A DNA stretch of 64,000 bases from Tyto alba (Eukaryota > Chordata > Aves > Strigiformes > Tytonidae). The stretch is from positions 3,817,731 through 3,881,730 of the forward strand of contig NW_024881283.1 in the NCBI RefSeq assembly GCF_018691265.1, given 5' to 3'. Below are positions 22,440-34,909 of the stretch, in pieces. Numbering within the stretch: position 1 is the first letter of the stretch; each line of letters begins with the position of its first letter. The notes beneath the pieces are model-generated. The model worked only from the letters and a program-made list of their open reading frames with translations. It had not been told where the DNA came from and made no database searches. A program made the translations under genes and the position numbers.

Positions 22440-22740
22440 TGCAGGATATCGACCGGGCAGCAGCTTCCTCCCGCCGACCCGACGGTGCCAGGTCCCGGTG
22501 CCCTGTGCTTGCCCGCGGGCCCGTCACCCCCGAGGTCGGTCCCGGGCCCCGTCCCGCCCGGGGCCGGGGGCTGCGGGCAGCGCGGGGCGGGAGCGCGGGG
22601 AGAGACGCGGCCCCGGCCCGAACCGGCGGCGGGAACAGAGCCGGGACCCCCGGGGGGACCGGCCTGGAGCCCCTCCCCCCGCGGCGGCAGCGCCGGGCAC
22701 GGGCGGCAGGGGGCGCCCCAGAACCGGGCCCCGCCCGCAC
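22440..22740. promoter_or_regulatory. CpG-rich block, possible promoter
   Basis: Very GC- and CpG-rich sequence (CCCGCCCGG, GCGCGGGGCGGG, GACGCGG, GGCGGCGGG) immediately left of the 16-bp minisatellite. A CTCF-like core is at its right end. No first exon with a convincing donor was found, and the composition may only reflect GC-biased minisatellite surroundings. Confidence 0.4.
22702..22719 (+). promoter_or_regulatory. CTCF-like core motif
   Basis: GGCGGCAGGGGGCGCCCC contains the CAGGGGGCGC core of the vertebrate CTCF consensus (CCASYAGRKGGCRS). The flanking C on the left half fits only in part. It is at the boundary between a CpG-rich block and a minisatellite, so it could be a decayed repeat unit. 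Confidence 0.4.
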
Positions 22741-23117
22741 CGGGCCCCGCCCGCACCGGGCCCCGCCCGCACCGGGATCCGCCCGCACCGGGCCCCGCCC
22801 GCACCGGGCCCCGCCCGCACCGGGATCCGCCCGCACCGAGACCTGCCCGCACCGAGACCTGCTCTCACCGGGCCCCGCCCGCACGGGGATCCGCCCGCAC
22901 CGGGACCTGCCCGCACCGGGCCCCGCCCGCGCCGAGACCTGCCCATACTGACACCTGCCCGCACCGAGCCCTGCCCGCACCGGGCCCTGCCTGTACCGAG
23001 ACTCTGCCCATTCTGGGCACTGGCTGCCCGCACCGGGACCTGCTCGTACCGTTGTCTGCCCTCACCGGGCCCTGCCTGCACGGAGTTCTGCCCGCACCGG
23101 GCTCTGCCCGCACCCGC
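22722..23117. repeat. 16-bp GC minisatellite, about 24 copies
   Basis: The unit CCCCGCCCGCACCGGG (variants GGATC, GAGAC CT, GGCCCT) repeats in tandem. Copies are nearly identical on the left (to about 22850) and diverge rightwards. Because 16 is not a multiple of three and the unit has no stop in any frame, it encodes a rolling 16-residue Pro/Arg/Ala/Gly peptide in all three frames on both strands. This is what makes the 764-codon, 492-codon and 240-codon open frames here; I do not regard these as genes. Confidence 0.92.
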
Positions 23118-23119
23118 GC

Positions 23120-23890
23120 TCCCTGCAGCGTCTGCACCATCTCTTCCTGCCCTGCCTGCAGACCCTGGCGCTCTCTGCACCTCCCGCAGTCCCGGGCTCT
23201 GCCTGCAGCTACGAACGCTGCCCGCGCTTGCTCAGCCTGCATCACCCGGCACTGCGGGCACCCGCAGCGCCCTGTGCTGCCTCGGAGCCCTGCCTGCCCT
23301 GCGCCCTGCCGGCAGCACCCTGCGCTGCCTGCACCCGCTGCCTGCACCCGCTGCCTGCACCCGCTGCCTGCACCCGCTGCCTGCTGCCTGCACCCTCCGC
23401 GCCGCCTTGTGCTCTCTGCTCTCTGTAGCGCTATCGGCTGCCTGCAGCGCCGCGCGCTGCCAGCCCTGCACGCTGCCTGCAGTGAACTGCACACCGCAGC
23501 CTCTGCAGCGCCTCACGCTGCCTGCAGCACCATGCAGTGCCTGCGCTGCTGGGCCGCGCCTTCTGCCCTGTGCACAGCCTGCATCGCCGTGCCCCACCTG
23601 CCCGCGCTGCTGTGCAGAACTTTGTGCTGTGCGCTACTCGGCGGGGGAGCGCACAGCCCCGCATCAGGCAGCGCCTGCAGCGGGCGCTGCCGGTGGCTCT
23701 GTGTGGCAGGTTGCACTGAGCGCTGCCTGCACCATGCATTGCCTGCGGCAACGGCTTCTGCTTTGCGCTGCGCGTCCCCTTGCACTGCCACAAATTGCAC
23801 TGCCCAGAAGTGCGGCACCTGCAGAGCTCAGAGTCACGCTCCCTCGCTGCAGGGGAGCTGCGCTAAGGCTGGTAGCATTTCTCAACTACT
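23120..23890. repeat. CTGCA/CTGCC-rich low-complexity tract
   Basis: The block is built from overlapping CCTGCAGCGC, CACTGCCTGCA and CGCTGCCTGC words. It includes at least four perfect copies of the 13-base unit CCTGCACCCGCTG at about 23330-23382. The unit differs from the 16-bp repeat to the left, so this is a second, older and more scrambled array. Open frames on both strands are Cys/Ala/Leu-rich by composition. Confidence 0.75.
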
Positions 23891-26800
23891 CCGAGAGAGG
23901 CTGTGTAGCTGAGCACGGGAAGGCGCAGCAGGGTGGGGAGGAGTGCGCCGTGCACAGCAGCATGCAGGAGACGGAGCCCTGTGCAAGTTTGGAAGAAGGG
24001 GCGAGGGAGTGTTTGGCAATGGGCTCACTGGGGTTGCTCCGGTGTGTTGAGGAGTTTGGCCATCCACATGCACCCAAAACACAGACGGGCTGTCCCGGTG
24101 CTGTGGCAGCTGCTTTTTGCACCCTGCAGCACTGCATGGAGCAGCAGCTTTCACCTCCCTCAGCAATGTGTCCCACTGCATTTGGGGGGATCCGGCCTCC
24201 CTGTGCTTTGGGAGTCGGGATCTCTTTGTCACTCCAGGCTGTGGCTAAGTTTGGAAATGGTGTCAGAAAGCACGAGAAAGCTTATGGGCAGTATCACAGC
24301 CTGACAGCTCTGTGGGACCAAAATGACTTTGCAAAATGCCACGTCAGACTGACCGTTGTGTTTGCTGAGGCCTGGGCAGGAGCCTGTCATGTTGTGGTGT
24401 GGGCAGGCAGCAATGAGGAGCCCCAGCCTTGCTTTTCCTCCGTGCTTGCAGCCAACGCAGGGGATCCACTTGATCACAGCCGGATTGGGCATCTCTGCCG
24501 TCACCTGGACCACTCGGGACAGCAAATGCCAGATGCATCACAACAGGGAGCTGCTGCTGCAGCGTGCCCAGTCCTGCTCTCTTTCCACCTGAGTGGAAAT
24601 GCCCAGGAAAACATTACATCTTTCCTTAATATCTGACGTCTCAGTCCGTCTGCCATGTTGCATATCCTCAAGATTGTCAGTAGACTGCCTCACGGGAGGG
24701 AAAACCTTCAGCAGCACCAGCCTGGCTGGCGAATGAGCCATGAGTCCTGGGAGAGCTGAGCAAGGTCCCATGTGCCTGGAAGCACCCACTGCATGGGGTG
24801 TGCCTGCCGATGCCAGCCCCAACGCCAGGGGAAGGGGCTGCAAAACAAACCCCGGGCAGAAGAGCAAGGCCTGGAAGATCCCCGGGTCAAGGATGCAGTG
24901 CCATGAGCAGCTGGAGCTTGCACAGGCTTGGAGGAAGATACGAGCAAGTACAGACCCACTGACATCACAGTGCTGTTGGGACCTGATGGCACATTTGCAA
25001 AGACATTTTTTTTGCTTAAAAATGGCTGAAACAGAAGTAGAATTTCCTCTAAGGCACATTATGTCCATTGTGGTGTGCTGTACCTCATGAAAACAGACCT
25101 CCAGAGAAGAACTTGGCCATGCACTGAGAGATACCCCAGCCCATGCCCTGCAGGGACATTTTGGCATAAACACAAGCTAAAAAGGAAAAACTTTCTCTGC
25201 ATCTTGATTTGCGAGTGGTCGTTTCACACATTAGAAGTGAAGGACTTTGCCTCTCTCCTGAAATACCAGCATCTGTAAGAAAACATTTGATAGCAGTCAT
25301 CCCCTGTTATACTCCAGGATGGAATAAGTGTTGCAAAGTGCCTGGGCTCAGCTTGGAACCATCATGATAATTAAGCAGCTGGTTTTAATGCTGGTGACTA
25401 AAATGATCTATGCAGTTCCTGGGAGGAGCCTTGGGGTGGGCTTTGGAGAGCCAACCTGGTGCTGCTGGAGAAGCAGAGAAGGGTGTCCCAGCAGTGCAGT
25501 TAGTTTTCTGGAAGGTCTTCTCCATGTGGCTAGGTTGGCAAGGGCAGCACGGGCAGCAAGGTGACAGGACCACGCTGAGCAACCTGCCAGGCTCAAATAG
25601 CCTCAAACCTGAGCCTGTTTGGGCTATTCAGAGCAGAATAAAATGCTGTTCCCCCACACCTTCCCCCTTCCTCCACACCCAACCTCACAGAGCACCAAAT
25701 CAGGACCGTTTTGAGCACTTCTGGGAATTTGTGAACAGATTTGGGGATTAATTTCCCTCATCCTGGTTTGCAGCGGGCTAAGCTGAGCAATGCTAACAGG
25801 CCCTTTGGCTCCAGCCAGCCGCGCTGGCCGCGGGCTGGCAGGCGGTGCTGGATGCAGCTCTTACCTGGGAATCCTGCCGGCGGCTGGGAAACGTGAAGTG
25901 GGGATGAGCTGCTTTTTTTCTCGCCAGCCAGCAGTCCCGCATGAGCTGCGATGGTTCTCCAGAAAGACGACGTATTGCTTGTTCTGCTGTAACGCTGCAG
26001 CCCGCAGGTCTTGGGTGGGCTGTTCCCAGCGTCTCCCTGGCCGTGGTCACGGTGGAGGAGCTCGGTCCTGCTCTCATAAAGCTCTGCAGGGTCCTGGAGC
26101 AGATGTACCCCTGCTCCAAGGCAATGCAGTGTCCTGCTGTGGTGGTTTTTGGTGGTTCTCCCAGCTCTGGTTATGCTGCTTTGGCTGCAGACTGGGGGAA
26201 ACGGGGCTGCCAGTGGGGAAGTGGTCCACAGGAGTGGTATTAGGCTTGTTCCTTTCTCCTGGCACACGTTACCAGGATGGTTGTTTCTGAAACACTGGGC
26301 GACAGGAGTTCTGTGGTGCTGGCATGTGTCACCTGAGCTAAACAGGAGCAGAAGACTCCTGTTGTCTTTTAAGACCAGCTCTCTTGTTATGCTCTTTAAT
26401 TGCAGCGTCCTACTGCTTCTGTGAGCATAAAATCCAATGGCCACATGCACAACTGAGTAACGTCGTCTGGTTTGATTCATATTTTAAAATCTATAGAGCC
26501 CAAACATGATGCACTTAATAGCAGGCAGATTTACAGATGAAGTGTCATGCTGCACCCCACTACCAGTTTCAGGAGGGGTTAAGTACTGTTATATAACACA
26601 AAGAATGTTTCAAGGTACATCTGAAGTCTCTCCCTGGTTATTTAGAAGATTTCTGTTTCTTGCCTTCATCCACTCTGAGCTGTTGACAAGGGCTGTGCAA
26701 GACGTTTCCCCTTTGTGGGAGCTCACTTTGCTGAGAAGGGAAGGACTTGGGGATGCTCATTTGCCTCTCCCAGAACATTAATTGAATTGCAGATATAAAC

Positions 26801-29800
26801 TGATATTAGAGTATTCTGGAAATAAGATAGAAAAAGATTTCCTGGCATGGTGCTGCAGATTTTTCTTTATTAACATTTTGTAGAGAGCAAAATATGGCTT
26901 ACAAATACCTGCTATTAGTTTCACTGTTTATTACAGTATCACCAACTGTGCAACAGGCATGGGATCTGCAGGATGCTAAACATGGAGTCTCAAAGCCTGT
27001 GGTGGCCTGCAGGAGACAAGAGGATGGGCATTGCCAGTGCCTTGAGTTCCTGATCCTGCTTTGTAATGATTAGGTAAAATAAACCAGATGATTAGAAGAT
27101 GAGGAGTGCTCCTGAGGTGAAAGAAGCAAAAACCCCACCGGTCCTTGGCAGATCAGGGAAGGGTAGGTCCCTTCTTGACCCACACCTTGTGGTGGAGAAG
27201 ACACGGTAGTAGTGGTCATGTAATGGTTGGAAATGACAAAATTGCTCTTTTTCAAGAGCCCTGCCTCCGGCTTAGTGACCATCTTTTATTTTAGGGACAA
27301 AATAATGCTGAGCTCAGCTTGTGGCTGCTTGTGGCATCATCGAGCGTGGCTGGTGGTGATTTCCCACTGATGATCCTGAAGAGAGGGACATGTCTAGGTG
27401 GCAAGGGCAGTGCAAGACGGGCTCCAGGAGGGGCCCAGAGGAGATCAAATGTTTTCCAAGAGAATATGGCTGTAAGCAGCTGTGGCAATTTAAACATGGC
27501 AAGAGATACAAGAGTGTGCCTGAGCACTGAGCAAGAAAAAACCTTGGGGAATTTTAGCAAGGGAGAAGCAACAAGCCCATAAAAAAAAATGCTAGAAAAA
27601 GTGATCTGCAGATGTGTAAGTTCATATGAGAATACTGATGGTATATGGGAGAAATGACTAAAGAGGAAGAGCCAACAAAAAACAATGCCTGGGACAACTC
27701 CCATGGGACTTATGAGTCTGGAAGATGAAAGAAACACATGATACTCATGAGAAAGAGAGAAAAACAGATAGGAGAGGAAAGCCTCACAGGTACCATGGTT
27801 TTCCATCTGCTTTCATAGGTAGGAGACATGCCAGTGGTGCTAAGCAGCCTGGAAGCACAGCTGCTCAGAGTTATGTTTCCCCTGCAACAGTGCCTTTTGT
27901 TAAATAAGAAAAAAAAAAAAAACGGAGAAGCTTATTTTTTACATTTCAATTTTGACAAAATTGGAAATGAAGAAAAGACAGTTTTGCCATCTTGCTTTCA
28001 TCCTTTCCAGTGTACAGTGTTTCAGTGGCCAGGCACAGAATGGAGCAAAGGGGAGAGAAAATGCTTAGAAGACAAAAGGAAAACAACATATGAAATATAG
28101 GGTAGGAAAAAAATTATTTTTTTAAACCAATGGAATTAGTGATATCAAGGTTTTGAAAATAATTCTGTTTTCCCTGCCAGATAAAGCATTCTTCAAAGGC
28201 CTGGACTTGACTCTCCTCTTAGTCCTGGAGAAGGAAATAAGTAGGTGAAGCTGTGAAAACCAGACTGTGAGTAAATGAGGGGGATGCAAGAGAGACAGGG
28301 GTGCAGCGAGGGAGCAAGGGCTGCTCCCGCATGCCCTTATGGTCAGCCCTGACCATGTCGGGCTGCGCGGTGGAGGCAGCCCTGGCTTGGAGTCTCTTGG
28401 TCCGTCTCCTCACGGGGGCACCCAGGGATGTGGCTCCGTGATGGGTGATGCTGCCCGGCTGAGCCCCAGGCAGACGGGCTCCTGTGGTGCAGCTGGGGCT
28501 GCGTGTGGACACCCAGAAGCCAGGAGGGGCTTTAGGGTGCCGTGGCCGTCCATCAGCCTCCCTTGGGAAACCAGATAGCTCTGCTTGTGCTGCTGCATTG
28601 GGGCTGGGGGAGGCTTCTGTTCCTCAGCTTGTCTGTATCAGATTATAAGGTAAAGGCTGAGGCAGCTCCTTCCTGGGGTCAGCTAGTGCTCAGGGCAGTG
28701 GAGAGACGATCCTTCTGCAAAACCAGAGAGGTCTCTGCTTCTTGGAGTGGGACTGAGATGAAGCACTGTTGGAGTTGGGGGCATTTTTTCAGCCCAAGCA
28801 GAGAGAAGGACAATGTTGAAGCCCTGGTAAAAACAGCAAAACTTTGCCATCCCACTGCTAGCTCCGCCATCCAGGAGGATGCTCTAACACACCCAGCGGG
28901 GACTAACCCCGGCCAATGTGTTAAAAACCAGTCCAGTACTGACTCAGCACAGCTAGGAGATTGAAAACTTAACCACAGCAGGTTAATTTATTTCCTGTTT
29001 CTAAGAGTTCCACTGCCTAAGTTCCTGCCATGCTGCAGAGCTGGTGGCGTGGGCACTTCACCAGGAGGGAGCAGGATGGAGGTGCGGGTGATACTGGGGG
29101 GGACCCCAGCCCCTGCGTTTCTCGGTCCCTCGCCTGGGCTTGGGCTGTTCCTTTGCTTTTGGGGCCAACCGTGTTTGTTAGGTAATGGAAAGGCTCCCTC
29201 GCTGCTCTGAGTCACTGCTGGAGCGTGTAAGCCTGAGGTTCCAGCTCTCCAGCATTAATTAGAGCCAGCCGGATTTGCAGTAAGCTCATGACAGGAGTGA
29301 CATCAGCCGCTGATTTCTCAAGTCCCTCTGAAACCTGGAGCTGCTTTTGCCCCGCGCAGGCCTGGGCAGAGCCCCGTGCCGTGTCACCTGCCCAGCGCCT
29401 GGCCGGAGCTCCCCCAGGCTCGTTGTGATGGGGTGCGCAGGGTCCTTCACTTGGAGGGGAGGCTGGTGCTTATAGCAGTATTTCAGAAGGCTATTTCTCT
29501 CAATCTTGGCGAAAACAAAGAAAACTGCTGTTTTCCTATATTTTTTCAAGGTGTACTTTAGCCTTTTCATGTGCTAGCTGACTTTCCATAAAATTACATT
29601 TCCCTTTATCTTCGTTTTAGCCACTTCAGCTACTTGCTACCCATGCTCCTGCCTTGCTAAACATACCTGTGCAGTGATAACCTCTTGTGCCATTGCTGCT
29701 GGCGGTGAGGGAAAGGCTCTTCATGGGCCTGGGGACCACAATGCTCTGGAGGTGCTGCCTTCAGCAGATTTCATATCCCAAGGATCTGGCTCCTGACCCA

Positions 29801-30060
29801 AATAGCTCCCACCTATCTATCTCCTCTCCTTTTTTCCAAAAAGACCTTTGACTGAACCCATCATCAGGTGCAACAGCCTGGAAAAAGATCTGGGCTGGCC
29901 ATGAGAGGTGGGTTAAGTTGAGGCTGGTTTTTGCAAAGCTTAGGACATGGCCATGTTAAAAGACCACTGTGGGAAAGGGAAAAAGAGATGGGTTGGAGAG
30001 CTTGTTCTGAGATGGGGCTAGGGATGCTTTTTAGAATATAGTTTGTCTGAGTTGTCGGTG
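23890..30060. other. long gene-free stretch
   Basis: About 6 kb of unique-looking sequence without a supported exon, repeat or RNA gene. Many overlapping open frames of 60-240 codons exist, but none has a recognisable domain or paired splice sites. An A(14) run lies at about 27909-27922 and a purine-rich block at 27660-27780. Around 29,256 an AATTAATTAG-type homeodomain core and a nearby GTGACATCAG element suggest a small regulatory site. Confidence 0.4.
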
Positions 30061-30084
30061 CTGGACAATTTTTAGTGGACAATT

Positions 30085-30104
30085 TTTCCCCCAAAAGGGG
30101 GAAA
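30085..30104. repeat. perfect 8-bp stem hairpin
   Basis: TTTCCCCC and GGGGGAAA are exact inverse complements separated by AAAA. The left arm is preceded by a direct repeat of GGACAATTTTT (about 30062 and 30077). There is no downstream T run on the plus strand, so it is not a Pol III-type signal; significance is unknown. Confidence 0.6.
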
Positions 30105-30109
30105 CTGAA

Positions 30110-33100
30110 GCAGCATGAGGATTTGGAGAGCTCCCTGCTACACTTCTCATTGACTGATCCACTCCAGGCTCTGCACCGTCCTGTCATTTTGTTCTTGATT
30201 CACACATTTTATTGCAGAAAGGCCAGTTGGGAACATCCAGCACAGACACTCCTGATGCAAAGTCTTCCATTTCTGCTCTTTGACTCAAGAAATACCGAGA
30301 GTTGACTGTTTCAGCCCTACAGTAGCCAAAGATGTGGCATGGATGGTGTCACTTTTAATACGGATGTTTCATTTATGATAATCCCCTCACCTGGAATTCA
30401 GAGAAGGGGTCCAGGGCTGGGCTGTGCTACGTCAGCTCTCTCCATATCTGAGCTCCTGGAGCACAGTGTGATCCTATTTGCTGTGATTCTGCCCTCCGAG
30501 GGCACGGGCAGGCTGGCAGCAGGAGGAGGACACAGATGCCCTGGAGAGGCTTTGGTCCTCTGGCCACCCGGTCTCCTCGCTCCCTCCGGGCTCCAGCTCC
30601 GTGGTGCTGGGCACTCCTGGCACTGCGGGCCCCTGTGCCCAAATGGAGGGGCTGAGGCTGGAGCTGTGCAAGCCCAAGCTGAGCTCTTTCTGCCCTGTTA
30701 GGCTCTAGCAAGGGATGGCAGCAGGAACCCACTGGAGGGGGCAAAAGCTGCAGGTTGCCGGGGAAGAGAAATACAGCCTTAATAATAGCGAGCATCCACC
30801 TACTGCCCCTTTGTAGGAAGCAATAAATCCTGCCAGACCTTTTCCAGGTGGCTCCTGCTTGGAGTAAGGGGAGTAAGGTGAGGTCCTGCTGCCCGGCTGG
30901 CCATGGGAGCCCCCTCTCCCCGTGGCAGTGCACTCGCAAGATGAAATATCTCCAAATTACACACACTTGAATGTGGCATGAATTATTTGCAACTGTTGTT
31001 GGAAAGCGTGGTTCATGTGAGAGAAGCAAACGGTCTTTCTCCGCAGTACAGGCATTTTTACAGCCAGCTGAAACCACAAAACGCGGGCAGGAATTCAGGC
31101 TGTTGGAGGTAAAAAGAGACACAGTTTCCAAGAGCTGATTAAAAAAACCCCAAACTTGCAATGTGTGTTCTTTCGAAACCAAGCAAAGGAAGGACTAATC
31201 GCCATGCCGGCTTTGTCCTTTATTGCGCACTGCACAGCGTAGCCTCCTGCCATGCCTCTGTGGCAGACTGTATCTGGGCATCTGGTCCCAAGGTCTGAGG
31301 AGGCTTCACCTCTCGGTCCCGCTGCAGTGCCCAGGCTGAGCAGCATCATCTCCTGAGCAGGGGTAGAGGGCTGGAAAAAGGCTGACATCCCTGACAAATG
31401 CTATGGGGGAGTTCAGATGAGTGAGGCCCAACTCTCCCCAGTGCACACAGGTCTGCTTCGTGCCCTGGGACGCTCTGCTTCTATGACCAGGCTGGGGATG
31501 CGGACTGTCCGTGGCAGCTGGGTGTGCGGTAACTGGGAGGGCTCCAGCCAGAAGTTATGAGCCCTGGTCCTGCAAACCTCCTTTGAAGTAATTGAAAGCC
31601 TCCTCTGAACAAGAGCAGCAGAACCTGATTTGAACCCAGGTTAGGAAGCAACGTGCTGGGCAGGCATTGGGTGTCTGTGAAAGCCTCGTGCTGGGAGGAC
31701 GTCAGCGATGACACCAGCAGTGTCAGACCCGCTGGCTCAGGCTCCATCTTCATTTGCAAGGATTGCTCAGGGGTAACGCTGCACCCTGCTAGCTCTGAGC
31801 CAGCCAACACCCCCGCTCCCAAAGGAGCACACTCCAACTTCAGGTTAATCGCGTATGGAAAGTTTGCAGGATCTGGGCTATAACTGTTAACATCCCGATG
31901 TTTATTAGCAAGCCATAAGTAGTTTAAGGAACTGCTGCAGCTAATGCCAGAGGTCACTTACATTCATTTTTTTAGATGTTCGTAATTGTCTGAAACATCC
32001 AACTGAGATTCCCACATGCTGTCTGTGCCAGAGGATGAGCTGTTTTGGAAAAACCAAAGGAAAATTACCATGATACTTCTGAGGATATGAGGAGACAGAT
32101 ATTATTTCCCCATTGTTTATAAACAACTTCTTGTGCCTTCAAGAAGTTAAGCTCTACAGCTGGAAGAGCCCGTGGGGAGATGCTGGAGTTCAGAAGCAAT
32201 GTGGTCTCCACTGAGGCTGCCCTAATGGTGGGCTTGGTGTTCCCAAGAGCTCCAGCACTGAGCCCTGATCCTTGAGATCATGGTTTGGATGGGTCACCAA
32301 GATTTGAAATGGGAAGTTGTGGGGAGCACTGGTCCTGAGCACCGGAGCTAGGCAGGCAGCATGGGTAACGTGTCGGGGAGGGTGCAGGAAGGTGCAGGCA
32401 GTGCCACTGGTGCAGCAGCTCTCCAGAGCGCAGGAGATGGTGTTCACAAACCCACAAGATGCACCAGGCATTTGGTACAGATCTTCAAAGGCCTGGATGG
32501 AGATGCGGTTCAAGGATAACTTTGCAATTGCAGCCTGGAGAATTGTGATTTCCTGATGGGCAAGGGATGGTTCTTCCCTAGGTTGATTTCCTGAAACACG
32601 AGAGTGGCTCAGACAGCATTTGGGGCTCTCCAGCTCCTGCCAAGCTTGCTGAAACTCCTGGCAGTGACCTGCGGGATGCTCCGTCTGCCTCCCAGCTCCA
32701 CCCCACTGGCACTGGGAGTCAGGGATCCTCCGCTGCCCGGTGCTTGCCAGGCCGGCAGATGGGCACCCGTGGCTTCCCGGCTCGCTGAGTCCTCAGCAGC
32801 TTGCCACACAGGTTGCTGCAGAGCGAGGATTGCCAAACCGCTCCACAGCTTGCCAGATGGACCACCAGGCTGGCAGGAATCGTCTGCTCCTTGCTGCCCG
32901 CTTGGCAGGCTGTCGGCATCCCCGGGCTGGCCTGCTCCCCAGGGCGCCTTGGCCCAACACTGCAGCAACCTGGAAGGATGCTCAGCAGCTGGGACCATCA
33001 GGACTCCCAGGTGGCTGCCTGGCCAGCCGCCGCAGAGCGGGAAATCTGTGAGTTTGGGGAGCCCCAGAAACTAAATCCCATCTCTGGCACTGCAGCACTT

Positions 33101-33815
33101 CGGGGGGTCTTCCTCTGCGGCTGCATCTAGCAGGGTGTCACCAAGGCAGGGACGCTGTTGGTCCCACTTGCTGGCACCCCTCATCCAATGTCAGGGCCCT
33201 CCAGGCTGGGATGCAGCTCAGGTCCCCTAGCAAGCTGCTGGGGAGGGGTCTGGGCTCTGCACCGACCTGCTGATGGGCATTAGGGAGCTGCACGCCACTG
33301 AGCCTGGGGATCCTGGCTCCTCCAGAGCTCGTCCATCCTTGTGGTGTTGGACTGAGAGGTCATCCCATTGCTGTGCTCGCCCCCTGATCTCCTCTGACCT
33401 TCATTCATCTGGGCTCTGAAAATGGGCTCGGGTCTGCTGCAGGAGATTAATGGGTCTCTTTTCACACACACCCTCTTGTCCAAATGTACAGGGGCCCGAA
33501 AGTCTGCCAGGCAATTACATCCAGGAACATAAGCAAGTTATTGAAAAGCCTTGCTGGCAGAAACATCAGGATCTAATTTCAGTGTGTGAGTAAAAATATT
33601 ATTCTCCAGTGTGAGGGGAGAAGTGATGAAAGAACAAGAGGCTTTTTGAGACAAGTCGGGAACACCAAGTTACACCAGGACAAAAGTTGAGCAGTGACTT
33701 CCCAAACCCCAAACTTCCTGCAAAAAGGTTTTGGTTGTGATTAAGCCATTGTCAGGAGCTTCCCTCTGGTTCAGGGTGTGATTTCTGGTCTTGGGAGACT
33801 GCAGAGGAGGTTAGC
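30110..33815. other. gene-free stretch
   Basis: Unique sequence without a supported exon or named repeat. At 32,740-33,030 the words TTGCCAGGC, TTGCCAGATGG, CTGGCAGG and TTGGCAGGC recur about seven times in 300 bp (NFI half-site-like TTGGC/GCCAA cores or a decayed repeat). Confidence 0.4.
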
Positions 33816-33820
33816 CAAGG

Positions 33821-34840
33821 TTGGAGAAGGAGCTGGTGAATAGTTGGGAATTTGCAGGGGCTGGGGGATGCCACTGGTGGGAGAGGCTGGGGCCGTGCAT
33901 GGTCTTGTGCAGTCACTGTGAGTATGGCCTTGTCTGCTGTAGGTTCAGGAAGGAGAACTGTGCTCGGGCACTGTGCTGGGGAGCACAAGAAGAAGGTTGC
34001 ATCATTCCACACGTCTCCTGGGTTGTGGTCAGTGCAGCCAAAGCAAGTTTGCAAAGCAGAGAATTTGGGTTTAGTGGGTGCATCAGCCTGTCAGGGATGA
34101 GGCTTGGCACAGCCCCCATAGGTCTCAGGGCTCAGTTGCCCTGCTGGGGGGTGGCCTGTGTCTGCTTCAGTGCCAGCCTGGAACGGCGGAGGGATGGGGC
34201 GAGCTGTCCTGCCCCAGGCAGGGTACGCTGCCTGCCCTTGCCTGCCGCAGGGGAACTGGGGGCTGCGAGTGCTGGTCCCTGCAAAAGGCCAGGACAGGGA
34301 CAGGAGGTGTCAGGGCAGTGCCAGGGGGCCAAGACCCTGCTGCTTTTCCTCCCCACATACCCACACACAAAGCCCTTGGGGCCGATGTTGGCACGTGGCA
34401 GCTCTCCCCGTGGCGTGGGGTGTGCGGCATGTGTCTCCAGCAGCTCCCTGACTCAAGCCAGGCCCCTTCCCAGGCACGCTAATCCTCTCAAATGCTCCCA
34501 GCCCCAGTACAATAGCAGCCTTTCAAACCCTGCTGCCCAGGAGAGCGGGGAAGATCACACGTGTCGCAGGAAAAGGCTGGGGGTGCGTAGGACGTTTGTC
34601 TCCCTGAGCTGGGCTTTGGTTGCTCACGAGGTGCCTGCCTTTCATGTGCTTTCAAAGGCAGCACTGATGTCTGGAGAAGCAGCTCTTTCAAATTACAGAA
34701 CTTCTCTGCCTGCCTGCATTGTGCTGAGAGCTGTAATCCCAGGCAGAGAGCTGCAGGGGGAGAGACGCTCACATGGACACACATGCACATGCGTGCATGG
34801 GCAGGCGCTTGGTGACACACACGGGTATGGATGCTCTGAG
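33821..34840 (+). other. long open frame without gene evidence
   Basis: A plus-strand frame stays open for 443 codons (33821-35152), unusually long for 57% GC-like sequence. The translation is Cys/Ser/Leu-rich without a domain, signal peptide or repeat. Its last third runs straight through a CR1 3' fragment, and frames on both strands overlap it. I list it only so that the stretch is described; it is not called as a CDS. Confidence 0.15.
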
Positions 34841-34843
34841 CAC

Positions 34844-34907
34844 GGCTTGGAGAAGACCATCTCCAGCGGTTCCTTCCAACCTCAGCTGTCGTGTCACTCT
34901 GTGAATG
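34844..34907 (+). repeat. avian CR1 LINE 3' end
   Basis: GAAGACCATCTCCAGCGGTT followed by CCTTCCAACCTCAG and a CACTCTGTGAATG terminus matches the avian CR1 3' end ('gatgatctccagaggtcccttccaacctcaaccattctgtgattctgtg'). Only the last ~65 bp remain, the usual extreme 5' truncation of CR1. The 8-bp terminal repeat is reduced to about one unit. Confidence 0.85.
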
Positions 34908-34909
34908 GT

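Noticed and set aside
22434..23912. 492-codon overlapping plus-strand frame
   Set aside because: Same minisatellite in another frame; a real gene would not be open in all frames.
22342..24636. 764-codon plus-strand open frame
   Set aside because: It consists mainly of the 16-bp minisatellite and the CTGCA-rich tract; all frames on both strands are open there, and no domain, splice site or natural composition is seen.
24538..25173. 211-codon minus-strand frame
   Set aside because: No recognisable motif, overlapping frames on both strands and no splice signals.
30730..30756. CTCF site at CCACTGGAGGGGGC
   Set aside because: Spacing between the CC and the GGGGGC parts is one base too long for the consensus.
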